Positions 17,651 to 28,100 of a DNA stretch of 64,000 nt are shown one piece after another. How positions within the stretch are numbered: position 1 is the stretch's first letter; each line of letters opens with the position of its first letter. The position numbers and the translations under genes were made by a program. The notes under the pieces were generated by a model that saw nothing but the letters and a program-made list of their open reading frames with translations, was not told the origin of the DNA and did not search any database. This DNA is from Sporanaerobium hydrogeniformans (GTDB lineage: Bacteria > Bacillota > Clostridia > Lachnospirales > Cellulosilyticaceae), in the NCBI RefSeq assembly GCF_002735925.1, contig NZ_PEDL01000017.1, positions 1-64,000 on the forward strand, in the 5' to 3' direction.

Positions 17651-17905
17651 CTATTTTAGGATAGTGGAATATTTTTCTTTTGTTGCCAATCCTCCTCGTA
17701 GATGCCTTTCTGCTTTATTTAGCTCCAACACCTTTCTTGCTTCGGATGCAAGCTTTGGATTTATTCTCTCTAGCCTTTCTGTTACATCTTTGTGAACTGT
17801 ACTTTTACTAATACCAAATTTCTTTGCTGTTTCTCGGACAGTAGCGTTAGAATTGATAATAAACTTCGCAGCTTCTACGGCTCTTTCTTCTATATAAGCT
17901 TTCAA
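17651..17905 (-). CDS. spoIIID: Sporulation transcription factor SpoIIID
   Basis: Mother-cell DNA-binding regulator that works with sigma-E to switch genes on and off during sporulation. It is 84 aa. It has a helix-turn-helix (TVRETAKKFGISKSTVHKDV) and the conserved basic C-terminal region ERHLRGGLATKEKY. The only suitable start is TTG (17903-17905), seven bases after AGGGGGG. A loose sigma-E-like pair (CATAAGAT at 17939-17946 with an ATAA box 15 nt upstream) precedes it. Position ahead of mbl matches B. subtilis. Confidence 0.95.
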   Translation of the reverse strand: MKAYIEERAVEAAKFIINSNATVRETAKKFGISKSTVHKDVTERLERINPKLASEARKVLELNKAERHLRGGLATKEKYSTILK

Positions 17906-18009
17906 GAAAAGGCCCCCCCTAACTTTGGCTCTTGATTAATCTTATGCAGGGCCCTTCCTACTTATTACAACTAAATGACATTTACATGAATTCTTCCACA
18001 CACTTATAA

Positions 18010-18058
18010 TCACTAAAAAGGAGCAGTGTAAGATCATTCTCTTATACTGCCCCTTTTT
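18010..18058 (-). terminator. Terminator after spoIIQ
   Basis: Long stem AAAAAGGGGCAGTATAAG / CTTACACTGCTCCTTTTT (two mismatches) with a T-rich exit on the minus strand. Confidence 0.88.
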
Positions 18059-18084
18059 AAATACTTCAATAAGCTTATTGGGGA

Positions 18085-18987
18085 CTATTCTGCATCCGCA
18101 GTATGTCCCATGTCTACACCTTCTACTTCTACACTTACATTAGAAGCATTTTGTTTGTAGTCAAGAAACTCTAATGGGTTCACAATATCTTCATTACACA
18201 TCACTTGTAAATAAATGTTGCTACCTTCTAAAACAAAGGCACCCATTGGTTTACCTACTGTACCAATAATATCTCCAGCTTTTACAACTTTACCTAATAA
18301 ATCTTTATTAGGTGTACCGCCTTGAAAACCATACACTGTCTTATAGCCATTGCCATTGTCGATAATCATTGTACGGCCTACATAAGGCATATCTCCCTCA
18401 AGAATAGTCGAATCATCAACAATATCAATAACCTTACCATCTGCTACAGCCTTTACATTTTCACCTGTTTGAGCTGCAATACAAACACCAAAAGTTCTCA
18501 TTGTTTGATTAAGTGACTCACTATACCAATGACTTGTTGCTGCATCTGTGTAAGGTACAACAACTTTACCATCTACTGGCCAAACAAAGGTATCTCCTTT
18601 TGCAAAGAAAGGTTCACTTGCTACTGTAGCTGTGGTTGATTCAAAGTTCTCTGGCACAACACCTTCTACTGCTTCCTTACTTTCTTCACTTGTAGCTAAA
18701 GAAGAGGACTTTTCATCTTCTTTTACTACGGCTTGTTCTTCAGAAGCATCAGGTGCAATTCCTTCAGGCTCCATCTCTACAATAACGTCACCTACTTGCT
18801 CATCTTGAGCTTTTACATCATTTCCTGTAGCTGCTTCATTGGCTGCATAAGGATTAGCTTGTTCCTTTACATTGCCCTCCATACTAGGAAGAATAAATAT
18901 GGCAGTAAGTGCACCTATGCAAATTACTCCTACAGCAATATAAAAGCCATACTTTTTAAAAAATTGTCCAACTTTTGTATTATTCAT
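18085..18987 (-). CDS. spoIIQ: SpoIIQ-like stage II sporulation protein (degenerate M23)
   Basis: Forespore membrane protein whose LytM domain meets SpoIIIAH across the intermembrane space. It is 300 aa: short cytoplasmic N-terminus, one membrane helix (about 14-34), an acidic low-complexity linker (about 40-125), and an M23/LytM fold from 131 (FVWPVDGKVVVPY through VNPLEFLDY). The catalytic pattern is gone: the HxGxD site reads TFGVC (165-169), the HxH site reads NIY (257-259), and the YxHL position is YGFQ. So it should be structural, not a peptidase. The ATG at 18985-18987 follows GGAGGTG. A sigma-F-like promoter lies just upstream. It is between spoIID and spoIIID as in B. subtilis. Confidence 0.85.
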   Translation of the reverse strand: MNNTKVGQFFKKYGFYIAVGVICIGALTAIFILPSMEGNVKEQANPYAANEAATGNDVKAQDEQVGDVIVEMEPEGIAPDASEEQAVVKEDEKSSSLATSEESKEAVEGVVPENFESTTATVASEPFFAKGDTFVWPVDGKVVVPYTDAATSHWYSESLNQTMRTFGVCIAAQTGENVKAVADGKVIDIVDDSTILEGDMPYVGRTMIIDNGNGYKTVYGFQGGTPNKDLLGKVVKAGDIIGTVGKPMGAFVLEGSNIYLQVMCNEDIVNPLEFLDYKQNASNVSVEVEGVDMGHTADAE

Positions 18988-19009
18988 TCTATACACCTCC
19001 GACGTGTAG

Positions 19010-19038
19010 ATTATCGCCAGAGTTTTTTTGTTTTATTC
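19010..19038 (-). promoter_or_regulatory. Sigma-F/sigma-G type promoter of spoIIQ
   Basis: Minus strand GAATA (19034-19038), 15-nt spacer, GGCGATAAT (19010-19018). The -10 box fits the sigma-F pattern GGnnAnAnT exactly and the -35 box fits GYWTA at 4 of 5. It lies 23 nt before the spoIIQ ATG. Known spoIIQ genes are sigma-F dependent, which agrees. Confidence 0.7.
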
Positions 19039-19046
19039 AATGTATT

Positions 19047-19958
19047 TTATCTTTTGTAATTATATTGTGCAATTTCTACGTCTGTATAGTAATAGCGAAT
19101 GAGCTCCCTGTAATCCTTATCTTCTTTAGCTAATTCATTCGCCCCATTTTGACTAAAACCAACACCATGCCCTTCTCCCCTCACATCGAAAACTAGCCAT
19201 TCCCCTTGATTAAAGATTTTAAAACAACTAGAGGGCAGGCCTAAAAGATTTTTAAACTCTTCTCCTTCTATAATTTGATTTCCTATTTGCAAACTCTTCA
19301 CATACTCTGCCTGGTCTTTTTCTATTATTTGAATTTGTGTTTCTAAGTTTTTCTCTAACAGAATGTTAGGATATTTTTCTTCTAACAATTTGATAATTTC
19401 TGTCTTCTTTAAAGGTACTTGTTTGGTCACATGATCCTTACTACTTTCTACACCTACTAAGTAAGGAATATCCAGCTTGTAAACTTCTTTGGCATCACGT
19501 GTAAAACCACCACTTGCTCGATGATAAATAGCCTCAATCGGCTCATTATTGTAAAGAATGATTTCATTCCCCGTAGCTTCTACTGCTTCTTTATAGGTTG
19601 TATAGATAGACGCATAATCTTGCCCCCACAAATCTTTCATCTCTTCTTCTGTATAGCCTGTAAGCTCTCCTTTTGTTTCTATCCCTAGTATGCGCCTTGC
19701 CAAATAAGTACGGCATATAACCCCTTGAGCCTTTAGCGTTTCCATTTCATAATGAGAAGGCACCTCTTTAGCTAATATACCAATCAGCCTACTAGTCTCT
19801 ACTAGAGATACCTGCTGTTCTTCTGTAATGCCTGTCTCCCTACTCTCCAATTTATAAGCAAGTTTTACATCCAGATTTCCTGTTACCCAAACAATAAAAA
19901 AGGGTAGCAAAAACAAAGTGCTCCCTATAAAAACAAACTGTATTAAGATTTTTTTCAT
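19047..19958 (-). CDS. spoIID: Stage II sporulation protein D
   Basis: Lytic transglycosylase that drives engulfment with SpoIIM and SpoIIP. It is 303 aa with an N-terminal membrane anchor (about 5-26). The catalytic region is GILAKEVPSHYEMETLKAQG with Glu65 at the place of the essential glutamate, then RTYLARR; YHRASGGFT and C-terminal GEGHGVGFSQNGANELA are family signatures. GGGGG lies eight bases before the ATG. It follows ywmB and precedes spoIIQ. Confidence 0.95.
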   Translation of the reverse strand: MKKILIQFVFIGSTLFLLPFFIVWVTGNLDVKLAYKLESRETGITEEQQVSLVETSRLIGILAKEVPSHYEMETLKAQGVICRTYLARRILGIETKGELTGYTEEEMKDLWGQDYASIYTTYKEAVEATGNEIILYNNEPIEAIYHRASGGFTRDAKEVYKLDIPYLVGVESSKDHVTKQVPLKKTEIIKLLEEKYPNILLEKNLETQIQIIEKDQAEYVKSLQIGNQIIEGEEFKNLLGLPSSCFKIFNQGEWLVFDVRGEGHGVGFSQNGANELAKEDKDYRELIRYYYTDVEIAQYNYKR

Positions 19959-19993
19959 CGATAGTACCCCCTTGTCCTCATCATCCTCTCTAT

Positions 19994-20021
19994 AGTATAT
20001 GAGAAAGGTACCACTTTATGA
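19994..20021 (-). promoter_or_regulatory. Possible sigma-E promoter of spoIID
   Basis: Minus strand TCATAAA (20015-20021), 13-nt spacer, CATATACT (19994-20001); the -10 box matches CATACAnT at 7 of 8, the spacer is slightly short. It overlaps the end of ywmB and lies about 35 nt before spoIID, a gene that is sigma-E dependent elsewhere. Confidence 0.5.
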
Positions 20022-20022
20022 A

Positions 20023-20817
20023 TTAAAAAGGCTCATTGTAAAAAGGAAAGGCTATCATACAAGTAGTGCTGTCTTCCTCTTCATTATAAATAAAGCTTAT
20101 TTGTGTGTTTGCTTTTTGCCCTCTATGATCTCTTATAAAATCTTTATAGTCTTTTGTATAACCATAATAAGTAACCATATCTTCTCTATCTGTAGGTATA
20201 TACGTATCTGTTATTTCCCCATGAAGGTTTTTCATTACTGTATTAGCCCAAACTTCTTGTTCACTAACACTTAATGTCCCTTGGAGGCATCCTTTAAAGC
20301 TTATATATTCACTTGGGCTTACTCTCCATTTATCATATAGTTTAAATGCCGCCTGTCTCCAAAGCTCCAGCTGGCCTATATCCTCTGTACCATGAAGCTT
20401 AAGTACATAAAAACTTGTTGTAGGTGTTTTTTTATTCGCTTTAAGCTCTAGCTCATATAGAGAATGCTTTTGTTCGTCCTCCACATGAACCTTAATGGCT
20501 GAGTCTTCTTTGCCTAGACTTGTTTGCGCATCATTATCATGTAACTGCGTACACAGCTTAGAGCACTCTTCACCATGTGAAAAGGCTGTAATAGCTTCAG
20601 CACCTTTTTGAACAAAGTCCTTAAGACTTGCAACCTGCCCTTCATTTATTCCTGAAAATGAAACTTCTATTTGGTTGTATGTAAGACCAGGTAATTGAAC
20701 TGCCTCATAAAGAGTACCTAACGTGTTTGCTTTTTGATCATATAAATCGATCCCTAAAATATAGGTTGTTGATAAAAGTAAGGTAAGTAATATCACTTTA
20801 CAATGGCTTAATCTCAT
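20023..20817 (-). CDS. ywmB: YwmB family protein
   Basis: YwmB family (TATA-box-binding-like fold), 264 aa, with an N-terminal signal/anchor (VILLTLLLSTTYILGIDLY). Two related alpha/beta halves are visible, each with a long helix and strands (for example LWRQAAFKLYDKWRVSPSEY and STTCMIAFPFYNEPF at the end). Its biochemical role is unknown; it is regularly found next to spoIID in sporeformers. The ribosome site GGAGAGGGGG lies in the 3' arm of the upstream terminator hairpin. Confidence 0.82.
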   Translation of the reverse strand: MRLSHCKVILLTLLLSTTYILGIDLYDQKANTLGTLYEAVQLPGLTYNQIEVSFSGINEGQVASLKDFVQKGAEAITAFSHGEECSKLCTQLHDNDAQTSLGKEDSAIKVHVEDEQKHSLYELELKANKKTPTTSFYVLKLHGTEDIGQLELWRQAAFKLYDKWRVSPSEYISFKGCLQGTLSVSEQEVWANTVMKNLHGEITDTYIPTDREDMVTYYGYTKDYKDFIRDHRGQKANTQISFIYNEEEDSTTCMIAFPFYNEPF

Positions 20818-20864
20818 AAAAAAATCCCCCTCTCCTTTTGTTAGTTAGAGTATGGGGGATTTTT
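20818..20864 (-). terminator. Terminator after the FN3 pair, overlapping the ywmB ribosome site
   Basis: Minus-strand stem AAAAATCCCCC / GGGGGATTTTT with T run, between the stop of the 1400-aa gene (20897) and the ywmB ATG (20817). The 3' arm contains GGAGAGGGGG, which also serves as the ywmB Shine-Dalgarno. Confidence 0.85.
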
Positions 20865-20896
20865 GTTTTTCTTATTCACTTTTCTTCTTAAATTAT

Positions 20897-23800
20897 TTAC
20901 TCTATAACCTGCCAGATCCAGCTACTGAGCTCTTCAAAGGTCACTTTATTTTTAGCTGTAATCCCTTCAATTAACCCTATAGCATAAGCCTTTGAAACGG
21001 CTTCCGTATAAGTTGGACTTACACCTACAAAAGTCATTTTAGATGGTTTAATCTTATACCCTTGCTTGAGTTCATAAAGTTTCACTATGCCTGCTATAGC
21101 TTCCTCTTGGGTAAGTACACTGGAATGAGAGCTTGTATAAAGACCTGCTCGTCTTGCTTTTTCAAATGTTTGTGAAGAAGCTGAAGCTGTTAAATCTATA
21201 CCTACCTGATTTTCGGCAATACCTAATAAAAGATTTACATACTGATCTCTATAAACGTAATCTGATTTATAGTATACACTACCTAAGCCTGAAATATTAT
21301 AGGTAGCTGCAAGCTTACTCATTATGTAACTTGTCGTACCACTTACTGCTTGCATTTGTGTTTCATAAAGGGCATATAGACCTGTAAAGGCTGTTTTATA
21401 GCTTATATAAGTCTCTTTTTCACCTTCTATGGTATAGGTTTCATTGTTCCAGTTAGCTGTATCATAATTATAAGTACTAGCTGTAAGTGTTTTATAGCTA
21501 TAATCTCTAATGCCATCTAATTTTAATTTTACTTTTATAGGATTTGTAAAGCTTTTAATGACATTTTGTTTAGTCCCTGACCTTACAGTAATCCCTAATT
21601 GTTCACCTTTTACAAATTTTTCAGGATAGGGCTTTACTATAAAACCAAGCTTATACTCCATCCCTTTTGTAAATTCAAATTGTACACTGTCTGTTGCTTT
21701 ATAACCCTTTAATGCATAGCTCATATGCTTAACTGGAATCTCATAAGTTCCTACACTGGTTACTACCTTAAGCTCCATATTAAGGTTAGCCAAAGTATCT
21801 GCTAAAGCCTTAGACATCTTAAGACGTCTTACATCTGCATCGTAACGGTTATTATACCTTATAAGAGGAATGGTATAATAATAAGCTTTTTTATTGATTA
21901 AATCAGAGATTATCTTGTTGGTATCAACGATTTCATAAGTCCATATTCCTGAACTATAAGACTCTTCTACTGCATTAGGGAAGGTAACAACATATTCGTT
22001 ATCTCCCGCATCGTATTCATTATCTGAATTTTTTGTCAAAATCCTTACCCTTGCTGTATAGGCTGATTCCTTTATAATTGTCCTCTCTGTTTCTGTATCC
22101 TTAAAGGTTAGCACAGTCTTTACACGTACATAATAGGGCCTATTGGCAACAAGACCTTTAAACTGTATCATGTTTTTAGCGTGTATTTCGAACTTAGCAG
22201 TTGTATCTCCTGTATTATTTTGCCCACTTGTACTTACTTCTATAGCATCCATAAATTCTGGATTATCTGCAAATTCTACTATATACTCATACTTTTTATT
22301 TGTTATTTCCGCTTGATTATCAAGATCCTCTTGAATACGCATCCATTCTACAGTAATGTAACTTTCTGTAACAGGCTTAAAGTCTTTACCTAACTCTAGT
22401 ATGCTTTCATAGGCCGCTGGTCCAAGCCCTCTAGGTGCATCAGGTACCCCTATAGTTGTTGTCGTCTGTGTAACAGGGTTGCTCCATGCAGAAACTTCGG
22501 TGCCAATCTTTTGCTTAGCACGTATCCATACATTATAGGTAGTTTCTGGTATAAGCCCTGTTATGGTTACACTGGCTTTTGCTCCGTTAGAGACATAATT
22601 TTTATCCCCTGGCTTATCAGAGATAGTAAATTCCCATGTTTTTGCTTTATCTGGGTCACCTGTTCGGCTATAAACAAGTTCATAAATAAAGTCACTGTTA
22701 TAGGTCCACGCTACTGATACCGAACTGTCTGTTACCCCATTTGGCATCAGAACAGGTACAATAGGCTTGGCTTCTGGATTTTCAAAGGAAGTATTTGTTG
22801 TCCCTATAACAAAACTTGGAAAAGTCTGTGTCAACTTTTCTCCTGTTTCTAGTTCTCTATAAGCTCTAATCATCACGATATAGCGCGTATTAGGCTTAAG
22901 CCCTCCCATTGTATATTGTTTCCATGCTAAGCCATCTCCGTGGTTAGCTGCACCTGGAGTGATAGTTTGCCACCCGGTCGTGCTATCTTTTTCATTATCA
23001 TAAATCCATTTTTCGATTTCAAGTGCACTCGTTGTGGTAATCTCTTCCTTCATTGCTTTAATGACATCATCATAAAGTAAAGGCTTCACCTCATATTTCA
23101 CATCATTTCCTAACGTTACGTAACGGTCTTTGTAATTAGCACCATAGGTAGACCCTACCGTTTGCTTAACAAGTTCTAGCTCCGTTTGTGTTAATAAAAG
23201 ATGCTCCTTTAAACCTTCACTACCTGCAAATTTAATCTCTGGCTTTCCACCGGTATAGACTTTACTGTTCCAAAGTTTTGCAAAGAAACGTTCTTCTTCA
23301 TCTGTGTACTTACTTGGATCATTAGCCGTAATCTCATGCCAGCTCTCCAACCATTCCATAGTGATACTTTCTTCCTTGATACCATTTGCTTGAATACGAA
23401 GAGGTGGTTTGGCTAAAACAGGTGGTGTAAAAATATCGCCATTTTTATCAACCGTAATAGCTACGATGGTAGGCTGAGACTCTTCATAAATACCACTATA
23501 ATTTCTTTTAGCCACTATTTTAATGTAGTACGTATTATTGGCTATTAGTTTTTTTATCTCTCCCTGACGGTTAACATATTGTGTTAGTAAGGTTTTAAAA
23601 CCTACTGCAGTTGTATTATCTTGTTTAAAGATTACACTTTGCTCGTCTCCTTCTTTTGCAGTAAAATCTTCAATGACTGGTTCTAACGTTTCATCTGCAA
23701 GTAAGGTTTCATAATCTACTACCCATATATCGTATTTCATACTGTATTCTACGCGCTCTTCACCGTTTACTCTATGCTTAGGCGCATCCCATACAAGTTG

Positions 23801-25099
23801 AAGTTGTAGCGGATTTTGATTTTTAGAATAAAAGGTATGCATCTTCATTTTGTCTTGGGAAATGTCATCCCCTTTAACTAGGTAATCTGCTTTGTTAAAT
23901 CCCTCTTGGGTTTGAACACTATCTGAGTAGGGCTCTGGTATTTGAGGTTTGAGTGGTTGCTCTCTTAATTCATAAGGCACATATTCTACTTCCTTCGTAG
24001 TCAGTGTTTCCCCTCCTAAGAACATATACTCTACATAATAATAACTCTTTACCTTCGGTTCATCGTGCTCAAATCGCTCTGGGTCACGTGGTTGAAGGGC
24101 TGCATTGTTAATTGTTCCTATAAGAGTATAGCCGACCTCCCCTTCTTGTCTTCTCCATATTTTAGTCGTTTGAAGTGTATTGTTATCTGCCCATGCACCT
24201 AGCTTCCAAGAAAGCTCTATGCGACCTTTTCCTATAGATGTAATGTTTAACTCCACACTACGTGTTGCATTAACAATTTTAGGTGTCTCTGTATTTATTC
24301 CTATATTTGAAAAACGATCTTTTAAAAAGCTACTATTAATGTCGTCTACAACAACGTAAGCTGAATACTTTTGCCCTGGCCTTGTATTAGGTATTGTGTA
24401 TTTTACTTTTCTGACACCCTTTTCCGTAATAAGCTGAGCGGTTTCTTCGGTAATCGTTACTGTTTGTGAACCCACTCCTGTTGGATTACTCCCATCTGTT
24501 CCATCTACTCCAGCTTTAGTCGATACATCCTTATCAATGTACACAAGCTTATAAGTCGCCCCTGGGATGTATTCCCAAACAATTTGAATCGCATCTCCTA
24601 CTTCTCTTGCAGTAGTGTTAAAGTCGGTTACGAAATATTTCTTAGGATGCTCTCCTGTACCTGTTATCCCCGCTTCATACTGCTTATTCTCCTCATTGGT
24701 ATGCCAATGTCCAGGGATTACACTTACCTTATATAGGCTACCATTCTTAAATTGGTTTGGATCAGGTAGTACATCCTCCATTTGTAAAGTATAGGTATTC
24801 TCCCCTGTGGCTGGAATTTGATTACTTGTTATACGATTACCAAAAGCATCTTCTAAGGAAAGTCTATAAAATTCTGCTTCTGCCTTATCATTACTATTGC
24901 CTTCTAAAATAGAATGGTTAGTTGCTTTTTTAAAGGTAATTCTAGCTTTAGGATACATGTTACTTCCCGTTCCATCATGACCTACTACAATAGGTGATAT
25001 CCCATCCGCAGGCAACTTATCTTGTGTATTACCTAGCACGGGAAATGCATTTAAAAGCAGAATACCTGCTAATACCCCCGCTATCCTTCTTTTCTTCAT
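20897..25099 (-). CDS. Giant secreted fibronectin type III protein with SLH-like C-terminus
   Basis: Predicted secreted protein of 1400 aa, function unknown. It has a signal peptide (RRIAGVLAGILLLNAFPVLG), then a series of fibronectin type III-like domains recognisable by repeated closing strands: YYVEYMF, NTYYIKIVAKRNYSG, NTRYIVMIRAYRE, TTYNVWIRAKQ, RPYYVRVKTVL. A unique alpha/beta region follows (about 1010-1200). The last 170 residues look like degenerate S-layer homology repeats (VSPTYTEAVSKAYAIGLIEG at the end), which would tether it to the wall. It lies 12 nt after the 1611-aa gene and shares its architecture, so the two form an operon. Confidence 0.8.
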   Translation of the reverse strand: MKKRRIAGVLAGILLLNAFPVLGNTQDKLPADGISPIVVGHDGTGSNMYPKARITFKKATNHSILEGNSNDKAEAEFYRLSLEDAFGNRITSNQIPATGENTYTLQMEDVLPDPNQFKNGSLYKVSVIPGHWHTNEENKQYEAGITGTGEHPKKYFVTDFNTTAREVGDAIQIVWEYIPGATYKLVYIDKDVSTKAGVDGTDGSNPTGVGSQTVTITEETAQLITEKGVRKVKYTIPNTRPGQKYSAYVVVDDINSSFLKDRFSNIGINTETPKIVNATRSVELNITSIGKGRIELSWKLGAWADNNTLQTTKIWRRQEGEVGYTLIGTINNAALQPRDPERFEHDEPKVKSYYYVEYMFLGGETLTTKEVEYVPYELREQPLKPQIPEPYSDSVQTQEGFNKADYLVKGDDISQDKMKMHTFYSKNQNPLQLQLVWDAPKHRVNGEERVEYSMKYDIWVVDYETLLADETLEPVIEDFTAKEGDEQSVIFKQDNTTAVGFKTLLTQYVNRQGEIKKLIANNTYYIKIVAKRNYSGIYEESQPTIVAITVDKNGDIFTPPVLAKPPLRIQANGIKEESITMEWLESWHEITANDPSKYTDEEERFFAKLWNSKVYTGGKPEIKFAGSEGLKEHLLLTQTELELVKQTVGSTYGANYKDRYVTLGNDVKYEVKPLLYDDVIKAMKEEITTTSALEIEKWIYDNEKDSTTGWQTITPGAANHGDGLAWKQYTMGGLKPNTRYIVMIRAYRELETGEKLTQTFPSFVIGTTNTSFENPEAKPIVPVLMPNGVTDSSVSVAWTYNSDFIYELVYSRTGDPDKAKTWEFTISDKPGDKNYVSNGAKASVTITGLIPETTYNVWIRAKQKIGTEVSAWSNPVTQTTTTIGVPDAPRGLGPAAYESILELGKDFKPVTESYITVEWMRIQEDLDNQAEITNKKYEYIVEFADNPEFMDAIEVSTSGQNNTGDTTAKFEIHAKNMIQFKGLVANRPYYVRVKTVLTFKDTETERTIIKESAYTARVRILTKNSDNEYDAGDNEYVVTFPNAVEESYSSGIWTYEIVDTNKIISDLINKKAYYYTIPLIRYNNRYDADVRRLKMSKALADTLANLNMELKVVTSVGTYEIPVKHMSYALKGYKATDSVQFEFTKGMEYKLGFIVKPYPEKFVKGEQLGITVRSGTKQNVIKSFTNPIKVKLKLDGIRDYSYKTLTASTYNYDTANWNNETYTIEGEKETYISYKTAFTGLYALYETQMQAVSGTTSYIMSKLAATYNISGLGSVYYKSDYVYRDQYVNLLLGIAENQVGIDLTASASSQTFEKARRAGLYTSSHSSVLTQEEAIAGIVKLYELKQGYKIKPSKMTFVGVSPTYTEAVSKAYAIGLIEGITAKNKVTFEELSSWIWQVIE

Positions 25100-25111
25100 A
25101 TTCTTGCCTCC

Positions 25112-28100
25112 CTATCTTACTTGTACCTTGTAGAACATACGAATCACTTCTTCTACCATGAGCTGCTTGCTAGGTAGTACCTGTGAATTCGGATTATCTA
25201 CTATCCTTAGTTCCACCGCTGCATAAACATAATTACGATAGATGGTCTGGAAAGCACCTATATTTTTTATACTCTGCCTATTTTTAATAGCTATTGCATG
25301 AATAGGCCTATTGTAAAGCTGCTCATACACTTGCATTGCAATGTATATGGCCTCATCCTGTCTCACACTCTGGCGATTTCCTATGTTATTTACACCTTTA
25401 ATCCCCTTATTCTTAAGGTATACCGCATAATCTGCCCCTCGTTTCGCCCCCAACATTTTTGCTGCTATACCGTAGACCTGTTCCTTAGTAGCAGCTGTTT
25501 TGATCATGTAGCCATTTAAAGTAAAGAGGTCTGTCAAGGTATATTGGCTAATAAAACTTTGATAAGGGGCTAGGCTTGGCATAGTATCTATAAGGGATCT
25601 TTGACCTGTTAAAATATAAATGCCTAGTTCGCTTGCTTCTATATAAAACACACTTCCTGTATTATATGTTTCTATACTTTGCCAGCTACCTGTATAATGA
25701 TAGCCATTTACTGCGAAGGCTTCTAGTTCACTTGCAAGAAGTATTGCCTTATCAATTTCATGGATACTCTTCTGAGAGGTTGTATAGCGTTCCATCACTT
25801 TTTTAACACGCTTAGCATGTTCTTTTTCAACCTTTTTAACCTTTTCATCTAATAAGTCTTGTAGAGCATCTAAATCAATGGTTTTATTATCGTAGAGTTC
25901 TTTTTCTAAATCTTGAACCAAAGCCTTTTTCTGTTCTTCAATTAGCTCATTTAAGTCATCCATTATTTCTATTTCTATATAGGCATCTTTTTCCTTACTA
26001 TACACAAGCTCCATATCAATAAATAACTCTGGTGTAAGAGGCGTTTCACCTTGCAATGTGTTTATAGTAGTATCCGCTGCAAATTCAATCATCACATAAT
26101 AATCTTCTATTTTATTACTGTCGATTTGAGCAATGGCCTCTTTTACTGCTTCATTTTGACTTACAAGTGTGTAAGGCCTAATACTTGCTTTATATTTACC
26201 TAATGTAATAGTAAGAATTGTATTTAAATGATTATCTACTATTAATGAAGCAGGCATGTAATACACAGCAGATAAAGAACCTTCTCCTGTTACAAGCTCG
26301 TATTCTCTTTTACTACTCAGCTCTGCCTCCATATAGCTTTTTCTATATTTATACGTATAGCCTTTCTCTACTTCCCAGTAAGGCTTCCTTCTCAGCTTCT
26401 CTACTTCATTTTCAAATTGGTCGAGGATTTCCTCAAATTGGTCATCCTTCTCTTGTTCATCTTCATCGTATTCTGTACGTGTACTAACAGGACTGCAATA
26501 TAATGAAGTTGGATACCCTTCTGTCCCCTCTATCTTTTGAGTCTTATCCACTATACGTACTTTAATATTATACCGCCTATTAGGCTTAAGTCCTGTAATC
26601 TTGTACACATAATGCTTATAGCCCACAGTCACATCACTACTATTTTTTAAAGAGGTAAGTGGTACCATACTATACTTATTTACCTCATAAGCTGCATCTT
26701 CTTCACCTTGAATGGCAAAATCAAAGGCATACTCTCCTGGCACATTGGCTCCTTCTGGTATGGGTGCTTCAAAGCTTACTACAATCTCTTCTTTAGGATT
26801 ATGTGCGTAGTTTTTTTCAAACTCCACCTTTAGATGAATAGGGGGTGAAACGGGTGCTGTTGTAACAGGCACCATAATCCAACTTGATTGGATGGGTTGC
26901 CCCTTTATCATGCACACCGTTCTTACATAATAGTAATAGATCACATTAGGTTTTAAAGTAGTATCTGTTAATCGAAAGGCAGCTGCAGATTGTTCCGGTT
27001 CTAACTTAGTCCAAGTACTATTTTTACTTGTATAAGTACTCATATAAGGTTGGGATTCATGAGGTGAATTTGATCTAAAACCAACTCGCACATTGTCTGC
27101 TGCAACTAATGCTTCCACTGTTTTCTTTTGCTCCTCAGACGTAAGCTGCTTATCTGTCCTTACAAACTCATAGTAAGTTTTTTGAATCGTATTATCCTCT
27201 TCAAAAACAGCTGGTGCCCACCCTAAAATAACAGAATTATTGTTGGGCTGCTCTTCTATCCAAATCTTTTCAGGAGTTGGAGGTACCTTATCTTCTGAAG
27301 TGGGTGGAATAGGTGTTGTGGTTGTTGTAAAAGTAAAGTTTTTAGATAAGAGAGAGTATCGTGCCCCCACCTTATCATTTGGAGTTCCTCTCCAAGGATC
27401 GAGCTTTGTACGCATTTGAATATAGTAAACTTGGTTAGGGTCTAACCCTTTTAATTCAAAGCTATCTATGCCCACTCCTGTAAAGGAAGGCACTTTTACA
27501 GTAAAGACAGCAACGCCTCCCTCCCTTATTGTGTCTATATAAGTACTTCCATTCCAGCTTGAAGTTAAATCAAGCTTATTATCTACTGAAATAGGGGAAG
27601 CTGTTAAAGCACCACTTTCTACCTTACTGATAGTCTGATTAAGTTTATCTGCTTTTTGATAAAGATAAACCTCATATTCCCCTCTAAATCTTCCTACCTT
27701 ATCAACTGAGCCATCATGTAAATAATAAAAGGCAGGTTCTAGCATCCTTTTAACATAACTTTTAACATCTACATTTCCTACGTTTATTTTATACGATAAG
27801 ACTTTTTGAATATCCGTTGTGGTATCTACCCCTGTAATATGTGTAGGGATGGGAATAATTTCTTTTGTATTATCAAGTGAAAGAGAAATCAAATTGGACT
27901 CATCACTATAAACAATAGGCTTGGTTGCTATAGGCGATACTAAAACAGTTCTAAAAGAAAGATAGTAAGTACCTGGTACAAGGCGATTGCTCAGTGTATC
28001 TTGCTTTTTACCTGTAATGGAGCTTACATAATCTCCAGAGGTTGCTGCTAAGTGGTTCTCTGTTAATTTTATCTGCTCCCATTTACCATCTTTCCCATAA

